A DNA stretch of 64,000 nt from Heligmosomoides polygyrus polygyrus (taxonomy: Eukaryota; Nematoda; Chromadorea; Rhabditida; Heligmosomidae): NCBI GenBank assembly GCA_947396885.1, contig OX377201.1, positions 29,241,923-29,305,922 of the forward strand. Direction: 5' to 3'. Below, piece by piece: positions 25,835-35,348 of the stretch (positions are counted from its first letter, which is position 1; every line of letters starts with the position of its first letter). A program made the position numbers and the translations under genes. The notes beneath the pieces are model-generated. The model made no database searches. It was not told where the DNA came from and saw only the letters and a program-made list of their open reading frames with translations.

Positions 25835-26345
25835 AAGGTTAAATGGAGTCGCTCTACAATAGGTCGACTCGGGCCTCGATATTCAACGCCTCTGTACTGC
25901 CTGCGATGTGTTACGCGACGGAAACCTAGCCCGACAACAAGGCAGTCGCCAGAGCAATGCAAACTACGCATCGTGCTCTGGAGAGATGTCTTCTAAAGAC
26001 AAGCCTTCATCAGCAATGGCAAGAACGCTTACGAAGCTTGGAGCTAAGGGAGAGTGCTAAGGGAGTTCGCAATTAGCAGATGCGCTGCAGTATATGAAGA
26101 AGTCCAAATATCGCTGGGCCGGGCACCCGCTTCGACGAAAGGACAATAGATGGAGTCTCAGTGTCACAGAATGGCTCCCAAGAGACCATAAGAGACCACT
26201 GAGGACGACCGCCAACGCGATGGGCAGACTCATTCTCAAGATCTTTCAGAGAGCGGGTCTGCCTCACTGGATGCAATCTGCCAGATCGAGCTGTCTGGAA
26301 GAGTTGTGCTCCCCGCTGAGATGACCTCCGGCCGACAAAAGGACC
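25835..26345 (+). mobile_element. RTE-type LINE fragment, C-terminal domain
   Basis: In shifting plus frames the translation gives FNASVLPAMCYATET, then a KSKYRWAGHPLRR block, DNRWSLSVTEWLPRDHKRP and PTRW-like remnants. This is the conserved C-terminal region of RTE reverse transcriptases (usually K-RWAGHV, DNRWT-AV-DWIPRD-KR). Stops and frameshifts are present. The polymerase core is absent. Confidence 0.75.
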
Positions 26346-27152
26346 ATCAAAGTATCAAGGTGAGTAAGTATTTTCGTTTCGCTACTTAGGAATTGCTGAA
26401 CTCTGTCCCGGCGAGACTTTGGAGTGCGCCGCGCACAATGCATAGATGATCGAAACTATCAGTCGAGTGGGCGCGATAGCTTGTAGAGTGTGCTTTTGGG
26501 GAATTTTACCAGAAATTTACAGCCACCCTTCTTAGCAATTGCTTTACTCTGTCCCGGAGAGACTTTGGAATGCGCTGTGAACAACGCCTATAGTCGAACC
26601 TATCAATTGTGGAGCGACAGCTAGCAAATCGGATGCGCGGACCTGTTCGGAGCGCAACAGCTCTGAATCTTTTCGGCTGCAACTTGTCGGTTTTATAGGT
26701 AGTAAAAACTCTAGTTGTATACCAAAACAGAGGCGGTGTAAGAACAGGCAAGAAGACAGCGGTACGGAGTTGCAGGTGAGGTTGTGCGACCCAATTTTTT
26801 CGATTTTGGTCGACGACTGTGGTAAGACGCTGTTAGCTAGCGGCATGCAAATCTGTGTGCGAGCAGAGCACTGAAGGCACATTACAATGACTCACAACTG
26901 CCCAGCTCCTAAACTGCCTTAGCCTCATCTGCCGCTTCAGAGCGGCGGATGGCAACAGTTGAGTTTCTTCCGCCCTCACTCGCCCACTTTGAGTTTTCGA
27001 CACTCGCAGTGGTACCATTCTGTTCACCTCGAAGAGCTCTATCGAATGGTTGAAATCTCGACCAGTTTTGGAAATAACGATTTTTGGCAATTTCGCATCG
27101 AGGACGAATCCGCTCTGGGCCGCGGCAGACGGACGATGACGCTATATTTGCG

Positions 27153-27232
27153 TAGATCTCGAAGTGACAAATCGAATGGTGCCAACCCTTTTTCACAAAA
27201 CATGGAACTGAAGGGGTTATGAGCATGCGACG
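27153..27232 (-). repeat. Right arm of the 1.9-kb inverted-repeat structure
   Basis: This is the reverse complement partner of 25353-25433. A related phrase, GGTACCATTCTGTTCACCTC followed by GAGCTCTATCGAATGGT, lies just inside at 27010, and a further relative is at 43240-43285, so the arm sequence is dispersed. Confidence 0.55.
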
Positions 27233-27239
27233 GTCAGCG

Positions 27240-28629
27240 ACGATTTTTCCGTCGCAAACCGTCGCAAACTGCGCGATGTGAGTGGTATTGCACCATATGT
27301 TTCATGTCGCGAGTGCTTAACTGTTTCCTCTCAATTCGCGAAGAAAACCATGAGGTAAAGATGAAGCACTTTTTAATATCCCCGCACGTTTGTCACTTCA
27401 ATATGATTGAAGACTATAATTTTCTCTATATCGCCAGGTGCCTGAACTGTGCTACACAATTTCGAGAGTTATCCAATCTGAATACAATTCGGGTTTCTCG
27501 AGTTGTTGCCGCAGATAGCGCCCAATTTTAATCCATGAACGACATCCTAGTAAACACTAACTTTGTGCCTCATAAAACGCTCCAAAAATGGAGTGTTTGG
27601 ATATTTTTCAACTATGTGTGTTATTATATTTTCTGTACGTGATGGCTGCGTTTTCAAACGATAGACGGGCAGTCCCTAGAAGGATTGAAATGCTTCCGCT
27701 ACAGGTAGCCGATCGCAAAATAGCAAAACACCACCTTTGGGAAGAAACGAATGCGCTACTATTCGTTGCAGTTTGCAGACGTCAGTACAACGACTTACTT
27801 TCTTCTTGTCGCTGGAGCAGATTTCAGAAGAAAAATTTTGAAATGGATAGAATGGTGTCCAGTACCCCATTGAAGGTTTGGGAGCACAGACACCCCATAC
27901 TTTCACAAAACACACCTCTTTTGCTAGAATTTACTGATAGAATGCGTTCTCACTGAAGCGGCTACGCTTCACTGGAGCAACTGCTATTTGAAGAACGTCA
28001 AAACGAAAAAGGTTTCTGACCAGCCGACCAGCTTCAGCCGAAAGAGCCGCCACAATTGAAAGCAGTCAAAAACTGTGATGCAGAAAGGCACCGACTTAGC
28101 CGGTTCATTGCGTACGCCGGCGGACTGCTCAACCGTGACAACCTTCGAGTTGTGAAAGCAGAATTCTGGGGCCAGCTTCATCAACGACTTACAGCAATTT
28201 AACGGAGAAAATACAGCCGAAATTTTTAATAGCGCGGCTTATCAAGCGATATGACGTTGATAAGCCGCGGAATCAGGAATTTCAGCGTATTTTCTTTGTT
28301 AAATTACTGTAAGTCGTTGATGAATCCGGCACCTGGATGTTAATCGGATGAGAGAAAGATAACGTTCTGTCTACCACGGAAAACGTATAGGGGCTGAGCC
28401 GGCAATGTTGTCCACATCATTTCTTTTCCTGGAGGTGCGGCAATACCTCGAATAACAGCACAACCCCAACTTCCTTCTTTGCGCACAGAACAGGTGGTGT
28501 TTACATGAGGCTCACGAAAAACGTTTCACAAACCTATTCTATAGCTCAGTTTAAGCTTACGTTTCGAGCTATGTTGCTGATGTTTGACGAAGAAACAAAA
28601 ACTTACCGAGCTATGATCGTTTTTGTGAA
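27240..28629. other. Intergenic, no gene seen
   Basis: Several short open frames occur but none resembles a known family. A 122-codon plus-strand frame at 27588-27956 has no supporting splice sites or motifs. Confidence 0.3.
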
Positions 28630-29510
28630 CGTCTAGTCATGGAGGTCGACTAGAATGATTGAAAACGTTCAGAAAAGCTTTACGTGCCGTATTTTCGCCC
28701 GCAAGAGTATCACCAAGTTTTCGTGCGCTGAGCGCCTTCAAAAATTAGGGGCCAGAGCTTAAAAGATCGAAGAAACTTGATTGTTTTTGGTTATATGTTC
28801 AAGCTGACCACCGATGAGATCAGTCTGAATATATCTAACCTCTTTGAAATTCCCTCAACCGTGGATTCACACAGAGGGCACCCGTTTAGGATAAGACCTG
28901 AAAGGCCTCATACGATTTCGTTCCAGGGATCGCTTCTTGTAGGGGTTGTAGCAATGTGGAATCGTTTAGACTGCAGCTTTTTCAGGTGGAGGAAGCCTAT
29001 CCTTTTTCAGGAGCATTTGTTCAGATTTACTGAGCAGCAAGAAGCTCTAAGAAAGTAGAACGATGCACGTTTAATATTTATGCATTTTAGGAACAGCACC
29101 TGTAGTCATCTTAGTTTCGCTTGCTCCTACGCGCTCTTGGAATCATGCCGTATCCTATGGCCCTCTCTCTTGCCCTAAGTACCGAGGTGTGATTTGGTGA
29201 GAGTTGCGGACGTACTACGTTGGTATCCGGAGTCTCCGCGGTCGGACTTGCAGTGTTGACGGCCTACTGCCCTCCTTCACCGAAAATGCTGCACCATCCT
29301 TATTTAAGTAAATGCCCTTCCCTGCATGATCATTTGTTTCCTGCTTGTCGCTCTCCTCTGTCGATGTGCTTAGTCTTTTTCCTCGTTTTTTCTCTATCCT
29401 TTCCTCTGTAAGCATATTCTATCTACTGGCATTTGTTGCATTGAAGTTAGCGTACCAGTCGTTTGTTTTTATTGTATTTCTAGTAGCATATAAATAATTA
29501 AATAAATAGA
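28630..29510 (+). mobile_element. LINE 3' fragment (CR1/jockey-like C-terminus)
   Basis: Plus-strand translation shows the end of a reverse-transcriptase ORF of the CR1/jockey group: a VQKSFTCRIF block, then LIVFGYMFKLT, RGHPFRIRPERPH and VAMWNRL. These match the usual pattern of R-F--R, RGH--KL and W-SLP near the C-terminus. The coding part ends about 29058 and the copy ends in ATAAATAATTAAATAAATAG. It is 5'-truncated, as is usual for LINEs. Confidence 0.65.
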
Positions 29511-29782
29511 CTAGATAACCCAGTTCTTATCCGATCGTGCACTTCTACTGAAGTTCATTGCCTTTTTGTTTGTTCTTCCTCATGTCTGCCTTTTGCGACG
29601 TATAAACATAGACATAAACATTATTAAGCTTAAAAGCTAAATTGTTTATTTGCTTTGAAGGCTACACGAGTAGCTATGCATGGATGTAATGCGTGAACAT
29701 AAGGAAAAGTTAACCAGTTGTCAGTTTCCTCGGAAATATATCCCAGAAGCAATGTATGCAATTCTTATAAAGGATAAAAGCA

Positions 29783-30088
29783 TTGTACCGCTTAGGTAAG
29801 AAGAGCTCTCCTTCTCATAACAGACCGCTAAAGGTTGTGTTGCCCGCTAGGGTTTTTCAACGAATTGCGGTTAATCGTGCGCGTCGCTTGCGCTTCTTCT
29901 CTGATTTCCGCGTATTCCTTCGGGAATCGTTGCCACCAGAAGAGTTGAAGCGCCGGCGTGAAGAGAGGAACACTGCAAGTGTGGACACAAACCGTGGTTC
30001 GACTTCTGGGCAAGTCCAGGGGTTACCGGCCACGTCTATCTCGACCACACCTGTAGTGGGACGTCCCTCTGCTGCTCAGGGAAACTAA
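29783..30088 (+). pseudogene. LINE ORF1 C-terminal fragment
   Basis: It begins with YRLGKKSSPSHNRPLKVVLP, the typical phrase of LINE ORF1 nucleic-acid-binding proteins in nematodes, then FLRESLPPEELKRRREER and a low-complexity Ser/Thr/Gly tail before the stop. The N-terminal half is lost by 5' truncation. Confidence 0.7.
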
Positions 30089-30111
30089 ATAGTCGGTATT
30101 GCTCTGGTGCC

Positions 30112-30992
30112 TTGAAGTGTTTTTATGCGAACGTTAGGTCTATTTCAAGAAATTCCGAACACGCAGCTCTAATACTTTCAAACTCCTATGACATCTATGC
30201 ATTTTCGGAAACGTGGCTAAAGCCTAGTCACAGCATCCCTTCAATTCTAGGAAATATGATATACAATTATGAAATTCATAGATGTGACAGATCTAAGAAA
30301 TCTGGTGGTGGTGTTATGCTATTGGTAGGTTAATATTATTGTATAGAGCTCCTTCCTGCACAGCCGCTATGACAGCTCAACTTTGCAAAGTACTGAGCGA
30401 CTTAATAGCTTGTGAACTGCATTCTATTATTGTAGGTGAATTCAATATGCCCAATTTTAAGAACGGTAGTTCCTTGCCTTCATCTAACCTCGCATGCTTA
30501 GTAGAATTAGCAGATTGTCACAACCTTTCTCAACATGTAACGGAACCGACGAGAGGGAGCAACATAGTGGACCTTCTCTTTTCCAGTAATGATTTACTGA
30601 TCAGTAGCGTCCAAGTGCTAAGTCCTGTAGGTCTGAGTGATCACTGCAGTATTTCTTTCGGCATTACATCTATCCAAATTCATAGCTTGCCGGTTTATCG
30701 ACGAGTGTATTCAAAATGCAACTTTCAGGAAGTGAATGCATATCTTGCTAAAATTAGGTGGATTGAACTTTTTGAATGCGAAACAAGTTTAAATGGGAAA
30801 TATGAGCTTTTTATATCGATACTTCATGACACTATTGAGCATTATGTTCCATGGGAGATGGTTACATCTTTCAAGTCTACACATCTACCTCAATATTTAC
30901 AGAATATGCTGGACCATTGTTTCATGAAGCCAGACGTTCCAACGAGTGGGCTCAATATAAAAAATTTTCTGAAAAATTCTTCAAAAAATTAA
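30112..30992 (+). pseudogene. LINE endonuclease (APE type), interrupted
   Basis: The N-terminal part reads FYANVRSI, then YDIYAFSETWLKP (motif with the catalytic Glu), then KSGGGVMLLVG followed by a stop at 30333. The next frame resumes as LYRAPSC. In related elements about 30-40 residues lie between these blocks, so a deletion as well as a frame change occurred here. Later blocks are IIVGEFNMPNF, GSNIVDLLFSS and GLSDHCSISF (catalytic SDH). Inactive. Confidence 0.75.
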
Positions 30993-31373
30993 GAAAATAC
31001 AATGCTCATTTGGAGAAGAAAGTAGTTGAATCTCGTAATAAGCAGTGTTTTTATAGGTACATAAATAGCAGAACTCGTGAACCAAGTTACGTGATGAGTT
31101 TGAAACATGAGAAAGGCATTGCGATAAAATCACAGGACAAAGCGAATTTGCTGGCAAACACATTTGTAAAAGTTTTTCAACATGACGATGGCAAAACTCC
31201 ATCTACTACTTCGCCTGATTTCGATCCAATGCCTGATTTTCCTTGGTTTGATACAAAAACAATCTATGATTTATTAATGAAATGGCCTAGGTCTACATCT
31301 GTAACACCTGACAGTATCCCGCTTTTCTTTTTTAAGAAAGTGTGGTCCTCTAGCATATCTCTTCAATCAGTCA

Positions 31374-32165
31374 TTGATGTACAGTGAGGTTCCCCTGCGT
31401 TGGAAACATGCATTTGTTACGCCCTTTAAAAAGAAGGAACCGGCTTATAACCCGGAGAATTATCGACCAGTTAGTATAACTTCCATCTTGTGTAGGCTTT
31501 TTGAAAAGGTGCTAAAGGACCACATAATCAGCTATGTTCTCTCTCGTGGAATTGCCAGTCAGGAACAGCACGGATTTGTTCCAGGGCGTTCTGTAGAATC
31601 TAATTTGCTTGAATGTCTCGATGATTGGTCAAATGCAGTTAATAACAAACACAGTTGCGACATCATATATTTTGATTTCGCAAAAGCGTTTGATCGAGTG
31701 TGCTACATAAAGCTCCTATTAAAGTTGGAAATGTTACGCTTTCATTCGGTTCTCATTAAATGGATTGCTAATTATCTATCTGGTAGAACATTCCAGGTGA
31801 AAATAAGGGAAAGCTTATCTGATGTTAAGCCTATCCTTAGTGGAGTTCCACAAGGTGGTGTTCTTTCACCTATTCTTTTCAATATTTATGCAGCTGATTT
31901 ACCTCTTGTAGTCCAGAATCTTGATGTTTCTATAAAAATGTATGCTGATGATGTCAAAATTTATAGTATAGTTATGACACCAGATGACTCAAGTAGACTC
32001 CAAACAGCTATTGATTCACTAGTTAAGTGGGCAAAGGATTGGCAGTTACCTTTATCTCCTGAGAAGACAAATTTCATGCAATTAAATGCCAACTCACAGA
32101 CTTGTGCGCGTATATACAAAGTAGATGGTGTTATGGTCTCACCGTTGGTTCCGTTAGAGACCTAG
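31374..32165 (+). pseudogene. LINE reverse transcriptase core
   Basis: A 263-codon frame has every core RT block: PVSITSILCRLFEK, GFVPGRSVESNLLECL, FDFAKAFDRV (first Asp), SGVPQGGVLSPILFNIY, YADDVKIY (catalytic YADD) and WQLPLSPEKT. Upstream residues are in the frame ending at 31387 and the C-terminal continuation is in the frames from 32102, so single frameshifts separate the parts of what was one ORF2. Confidence 0.85.
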
Positions 32166-32948
32166 GATTTCATTATAGTGACAGTCTAGATTTTCGGAGC
32201 ATATTAGAATTCAATGTAGGCAAGCAATTATGCGAACGTATCATATTTTCAAAGGACTTTCTAGTAAAAACAAAGCTGTCCTTCTACGAGCTTACAAAAC
32301 TTACGTCCGTCCTATAGTGGAATCTAGCACTACAGTATTCAATCCTTGCAGGAAAAAAACATCTATTGCATTGAAAGGGTAGAGAATAATTTTATGCGCA
32401 AACTGATGGTACGCACCGGTGATTTCAGGTATGATAGAATGCCAAACGCTCTAGTCAGGAATAGATGCCTTGAATTGCCTTCGCTTGCTTCTCGGCGCAA
32501 AGTAATTGATGTATGCATGGTTCATAAGATATTGCTTAGCGGATACAACGGCAAGATGTGTAGTATGAAACAGTTGTTTCGTGTCACGAGTTCAAGCACC
32601 AGAGGCTGTGCATCCAAAATTGCGTTAACTCGTCCTAAAGCCACACTATACGCTAAGTCCTTTACGTATAGAGCAGGAACTGCATACCTCAAGGTTACGA
32701 AGAGTCTGCCAAATGGGCTATCCCTAAACCAGTTTAAGAGGTTAGTCAGCAAAAAATTATTTCAGTATGATGCTTCTAGGTGAACCTAGAGTATTACCGA
32801 TTACTATTGATTACTATTGTTTGCTTGTTGTGTTCATAATACAATGTTCTCTTATGCTTTTATTAGTGTTGTTGTGTTTGAGACATTGTTTTTCTTTTAT
32901 GTTTGCCTTTTGCAAATGTAATAAACTTATAACTTATAACTTATAAGG

Positions 32949-34344
32949 AGGGCGTCAATCATTCCATTTGAAATGCGCTCAGCCTAACAAGGGAAGCCCA
33001 TGAATTTCCCCCGAAGATTCTCGACGAGACCTATATGGTCTTGTAGGGCATGAGACGAGGATCACAGAACCGTACTTCTTTTTTGCTACGGGCCTTGCTG
33101 CGACGTCTATGACACTCCTTCTGCATCCCGACACATGTACCACGACTTCTGTGAGCCGTCTTAAAAAACCGGACGAAGATTTGACGATATTAAGGGAAAA
33201 CACTGTGGTATTCCTCTAGTGGTCCTCCTTTGCTGATTCCCCTTCACTGGTCCCCCGCCTACTGGTCCCCCTTACTCGGAGTCCCTACGCAAGGCGGACA
33301 TCTGCAGCGCGTTTTTGAATCCTTGCGCATATTGGACGACGTCTTCAATACGTGTTCTGAATCTCTGCGCTCCGCACTTAGTCTCCATTCATACCCTGAC
33401 GCGTTGCCAGCTGAATATATCGTAAACTTGGATAGTTGGAGAAACTAGGATAACTAAGGATATAGTTCGCTAGCTAGTCCACGGTTAACCTCAGAGAAAG
33501 CCCGGCTGACATACGCCGCAATGTCGTAGGGATCTCTTGGCTTCACGTCGTCTTTTACAAACTTTTAGTGGAGTTGAAATACTAACTTCGAATGGATTAT
33601 CTTTTCCGGCCTCCGGCTTTTTTTACGAGTTGCATGATGTACTTCGGGAGTAGTCGTCAACTCCTCCAGTTTTCTACATAGCTTTGTCTTAATTTGCGGT
33701 CATTTATTGTTCCTTTTATTGCCTTCTCCCCACCCAATGACATTTCTGGGTTTTTGACTGTCTTTCCATTATGGCGCTTCCAAGAGTGTATGAAGTAAAT
33801 AAATAAGGCTCTTGTGCTAGAATCATCTGCAGTCTAAAGGCCGCCAAAGGTCCCGACTAGAAACAGTATAGTACCTCGCCGTCACCGCTCCCAATGATGA
33901 TGAGTCAAACGGCGAACGGCGAAACCGCTCGGCGGCGCCGCTCAGCGGTTTCGCCGTTCGCCGTCGCCGCTCGGCGGCGCCGCCGAGAGGCGCCGCAGAA
34001 GTCTGTGGCGGCCTTAAGAACACCCTGACCTGTGTTCCTGCCAAGGGATTCTTCTCCATTCCGGAGATGGACGAGCCACTAGCGAATCCATGTAGTAGCG
34101 CTCTCCCAATGCATCTTCTCCTGCAACCTTTGACGAAAGAGCCGAGCTTTCGCCTGCGGTTGGACATAGCTATGCTTGCACACGGGAACACGCCTTACGA
34201 AATAGCATCGTCAAACACGAAGGCGAATAGAAGCTTTAGATGTCCACTATTTTCTACCTGCACAGTATTAAGTGTTCAATGGGGAAACAGCGGCATTTCT
34301 GTTGAAAATGACTAGACGCTAGAACAAACTGATGAATAAATAAG
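32949..34344. other. Intergenic with LINE-like tail and a GC-rich hairpin
   Basis: No gene was recognised. A (AAATA)n tail near 33795-33807 may end another retroelement. The GC-rich hairpin at 33911-33962 is listed separately. Confidence 0.35.
33911..33962. repeat. Perfect 19-bp stem, 14-nt loop GC-rich hairpin
   Basis: GGCGAACGGCGAAACCGCT (33911-33929) is exactly the reverse complement of 33944-33962, with a GC-only-rich 14-base loop containing GGCGGCGCCG. A second palindrome, CGGCGGCGCCGCCG, follows at about 33971. Confidence 0.8.
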
Positions 34345-34539
34345 TAATCTATTCTGTGCAGAAACGTTGAGAAGGGGATGAAGTCTCATCTTTTTGAACA
34401 TCTCTTGAGAAACGGACTATTTCCGAATTGTCAGCAAGGCTTCATACCGAATAAGTCAGTGAAGACTAACATGCTTGAATGTCTAAATGATTGGACGTAT
34501 TTCCTAGAGTCGAAAAAGGCATGTGACATAATGTATTCC

Positions 34540-34719
34540 TTGAACACATTAGCTTAAGCCTGGAGCGGCTGATATAGAGGCTATAGGTTGTTACAGGACG
34601 TTTTGTTACGATCAAAACTCTTGCGCCAGGCGGGACTCGAACCCGCATCTTCTGCTTTCCGGGCAGCGATGTTCGCCTTACACCACCGGCGCTGTTTGAC
34701 CGCACGTAACATGGTATTG
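34540..34719 (-). mobile_element. tRNA-derived SINE, family S2, with 11-bp target duplication
   Basis: This 180-base insertion in the LINE RT is flanked by TAATGTATTCC at 34529-34539 and 34720-34730. The minus strand begins with a tRNA-like head (34692-34623) followed by AAGAGTTTTGATCGTAACAA and a short unique tail. Related copies are at 54232-54340 (same strand) and a partial one at 63527-63582 (plus strand). Confidence 0.8.
34623..34692 (-). repeat. tRNA-like head of the S2 SINE
   Basis: GCGCCGG at the 5' end can pair with CTGGCGC at the 3' end as a 7-bp acceptor stem, and the T arm GCGGGTTCGAGTCCCGC is perfect. The anticodon region (CTGC-CCGGAAA-GCAG) has C instead of U at position 33, so I do not call a functional tRNA gene. 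The insertion context and the second copy show that it is part of a SINE. Confidence 0.65.
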
Positions 34720-35094
34720 TAATGTATTCCGATTTCTCAAAGGCTTTTGACAGCTTAACCACTCGAAACTGCTTTATAAATTCACACAGCTGAGGGTTCA
34801 TCCAACTATCTGTAGATGGGTGAGGGATTTCCTGTCGAACAGATAATTTCATGTTAGAGCTGGTGCAGCTTTTTCATTTATAAGGTATGTAAAAAGTGGA
34901 GCCCACAAGGTGGCGTCTGGTCACCGCTCTTGCTTGCTTACACCTTAGATTTCGCAGTAGAATTGGAAAGCGCTTATGCTACTGTAAAGCAGTTCGCGCA
35001 TCACGTAAAAATCTATCGGGAAACTTCCACCGTTGATGATTGCAGGGCACTTCAGCAGCGGACTCTTCAAATCGAGGTCTTGTCCAGACGTTGG

Positions 35095-35234
35095 TGTCGC
35101 GATCAGCGCGACGCTGTAGGCTCCGCCCCTTATCGCTTGCTCTTAGTGCTCTGTATCAGCCGCGACCGGCTGCGATCGAGGAATAAACTGGTGAACCACC
35201 GAGTCGTGTCAGCCGAGAAGTGCTTTATAGCACA
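35095..35234 (+). repeat. 5' LTR (140 bp)
   Basis: TGTCGCGATCAG...TTTATAGCACA. Contains AATAAA near 35182 as a likely polyadenylation signal, and two short GC hairpins (GTCGCG/CGCGAC at the start, CAGCCG/CGGCTG in the middle). All 140 bases are identical to 38768-38907. Confidence 0.92.
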
Positions 35235-35235
35235 T

Positions 35236-35301
35236 TGGTGCATCGGCCGGGAATCGAACCCGGGCCGCCCGCGTGGCAGGCGAGCATTCTACCACTGAAC
35301 C
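35236..35301 (-). other. Extended primer-binding site: 66 nt of tRNA-Gly(GCC) copied
   Basis: Starting one base after the LTR, TGGTGCATCGGCCGGGAATC is complementary to the 3' end of mature tRNA-Gly, with TGG matching the CCA tail that eukaryotic tRNA genes do not encode. The match does not stop at the usual ~18 bases. It continues through the T arm, variable region, the anticodon arm (GCC anticodon within CTGCCACGCGG on the minus strand) and the D arm, ending at TTCTACCACTGAACC. Only the first ~9 bases of the tRNA are missing, so no acceptor stem can form and this is not a tRNA gene. Confidence 0.9.
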
Positions 35302-35348
35302 CTTATAAAAACGTTCCAATACAGAGGCCATTAAGTAAGCTTTACCCT

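Larger units (their letters stand above)
29776..32948 (+). mobile_element. CR1/jockey-like LINE, near full length but inactivated
   Basis: The order is: C-terminal part of ORF1 (29783-30088), endonuclease start (FYANVRS...SETWLKP, 30112-30333), endonuclease remainder with a GEFNMPNF block (30339-30992), linker, reverse transcriptase (31374-32165) and C-terminal domain to 32783. The 3' UTR ends with AATAAA merged into tandem ACTTATA units (about 32921-32947), a terminal microsatellite like those of CR1/L2-type elements. It is truncated at the 5' end and carries at least three frameshifts plus an endonuclease deletion. Confidence 0.85.

Noticed and set aside
35236..35301. tRNA-Gly gene on the minus strand
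   Set aside because: It lacks the first ~9 bases of the tRNA, so the acceptor stem cannot form, and it includes the CCA complement that nuclear tRNA genes do not encode. It sits exactly behind a 5' LTR. It is a primer-binding site.
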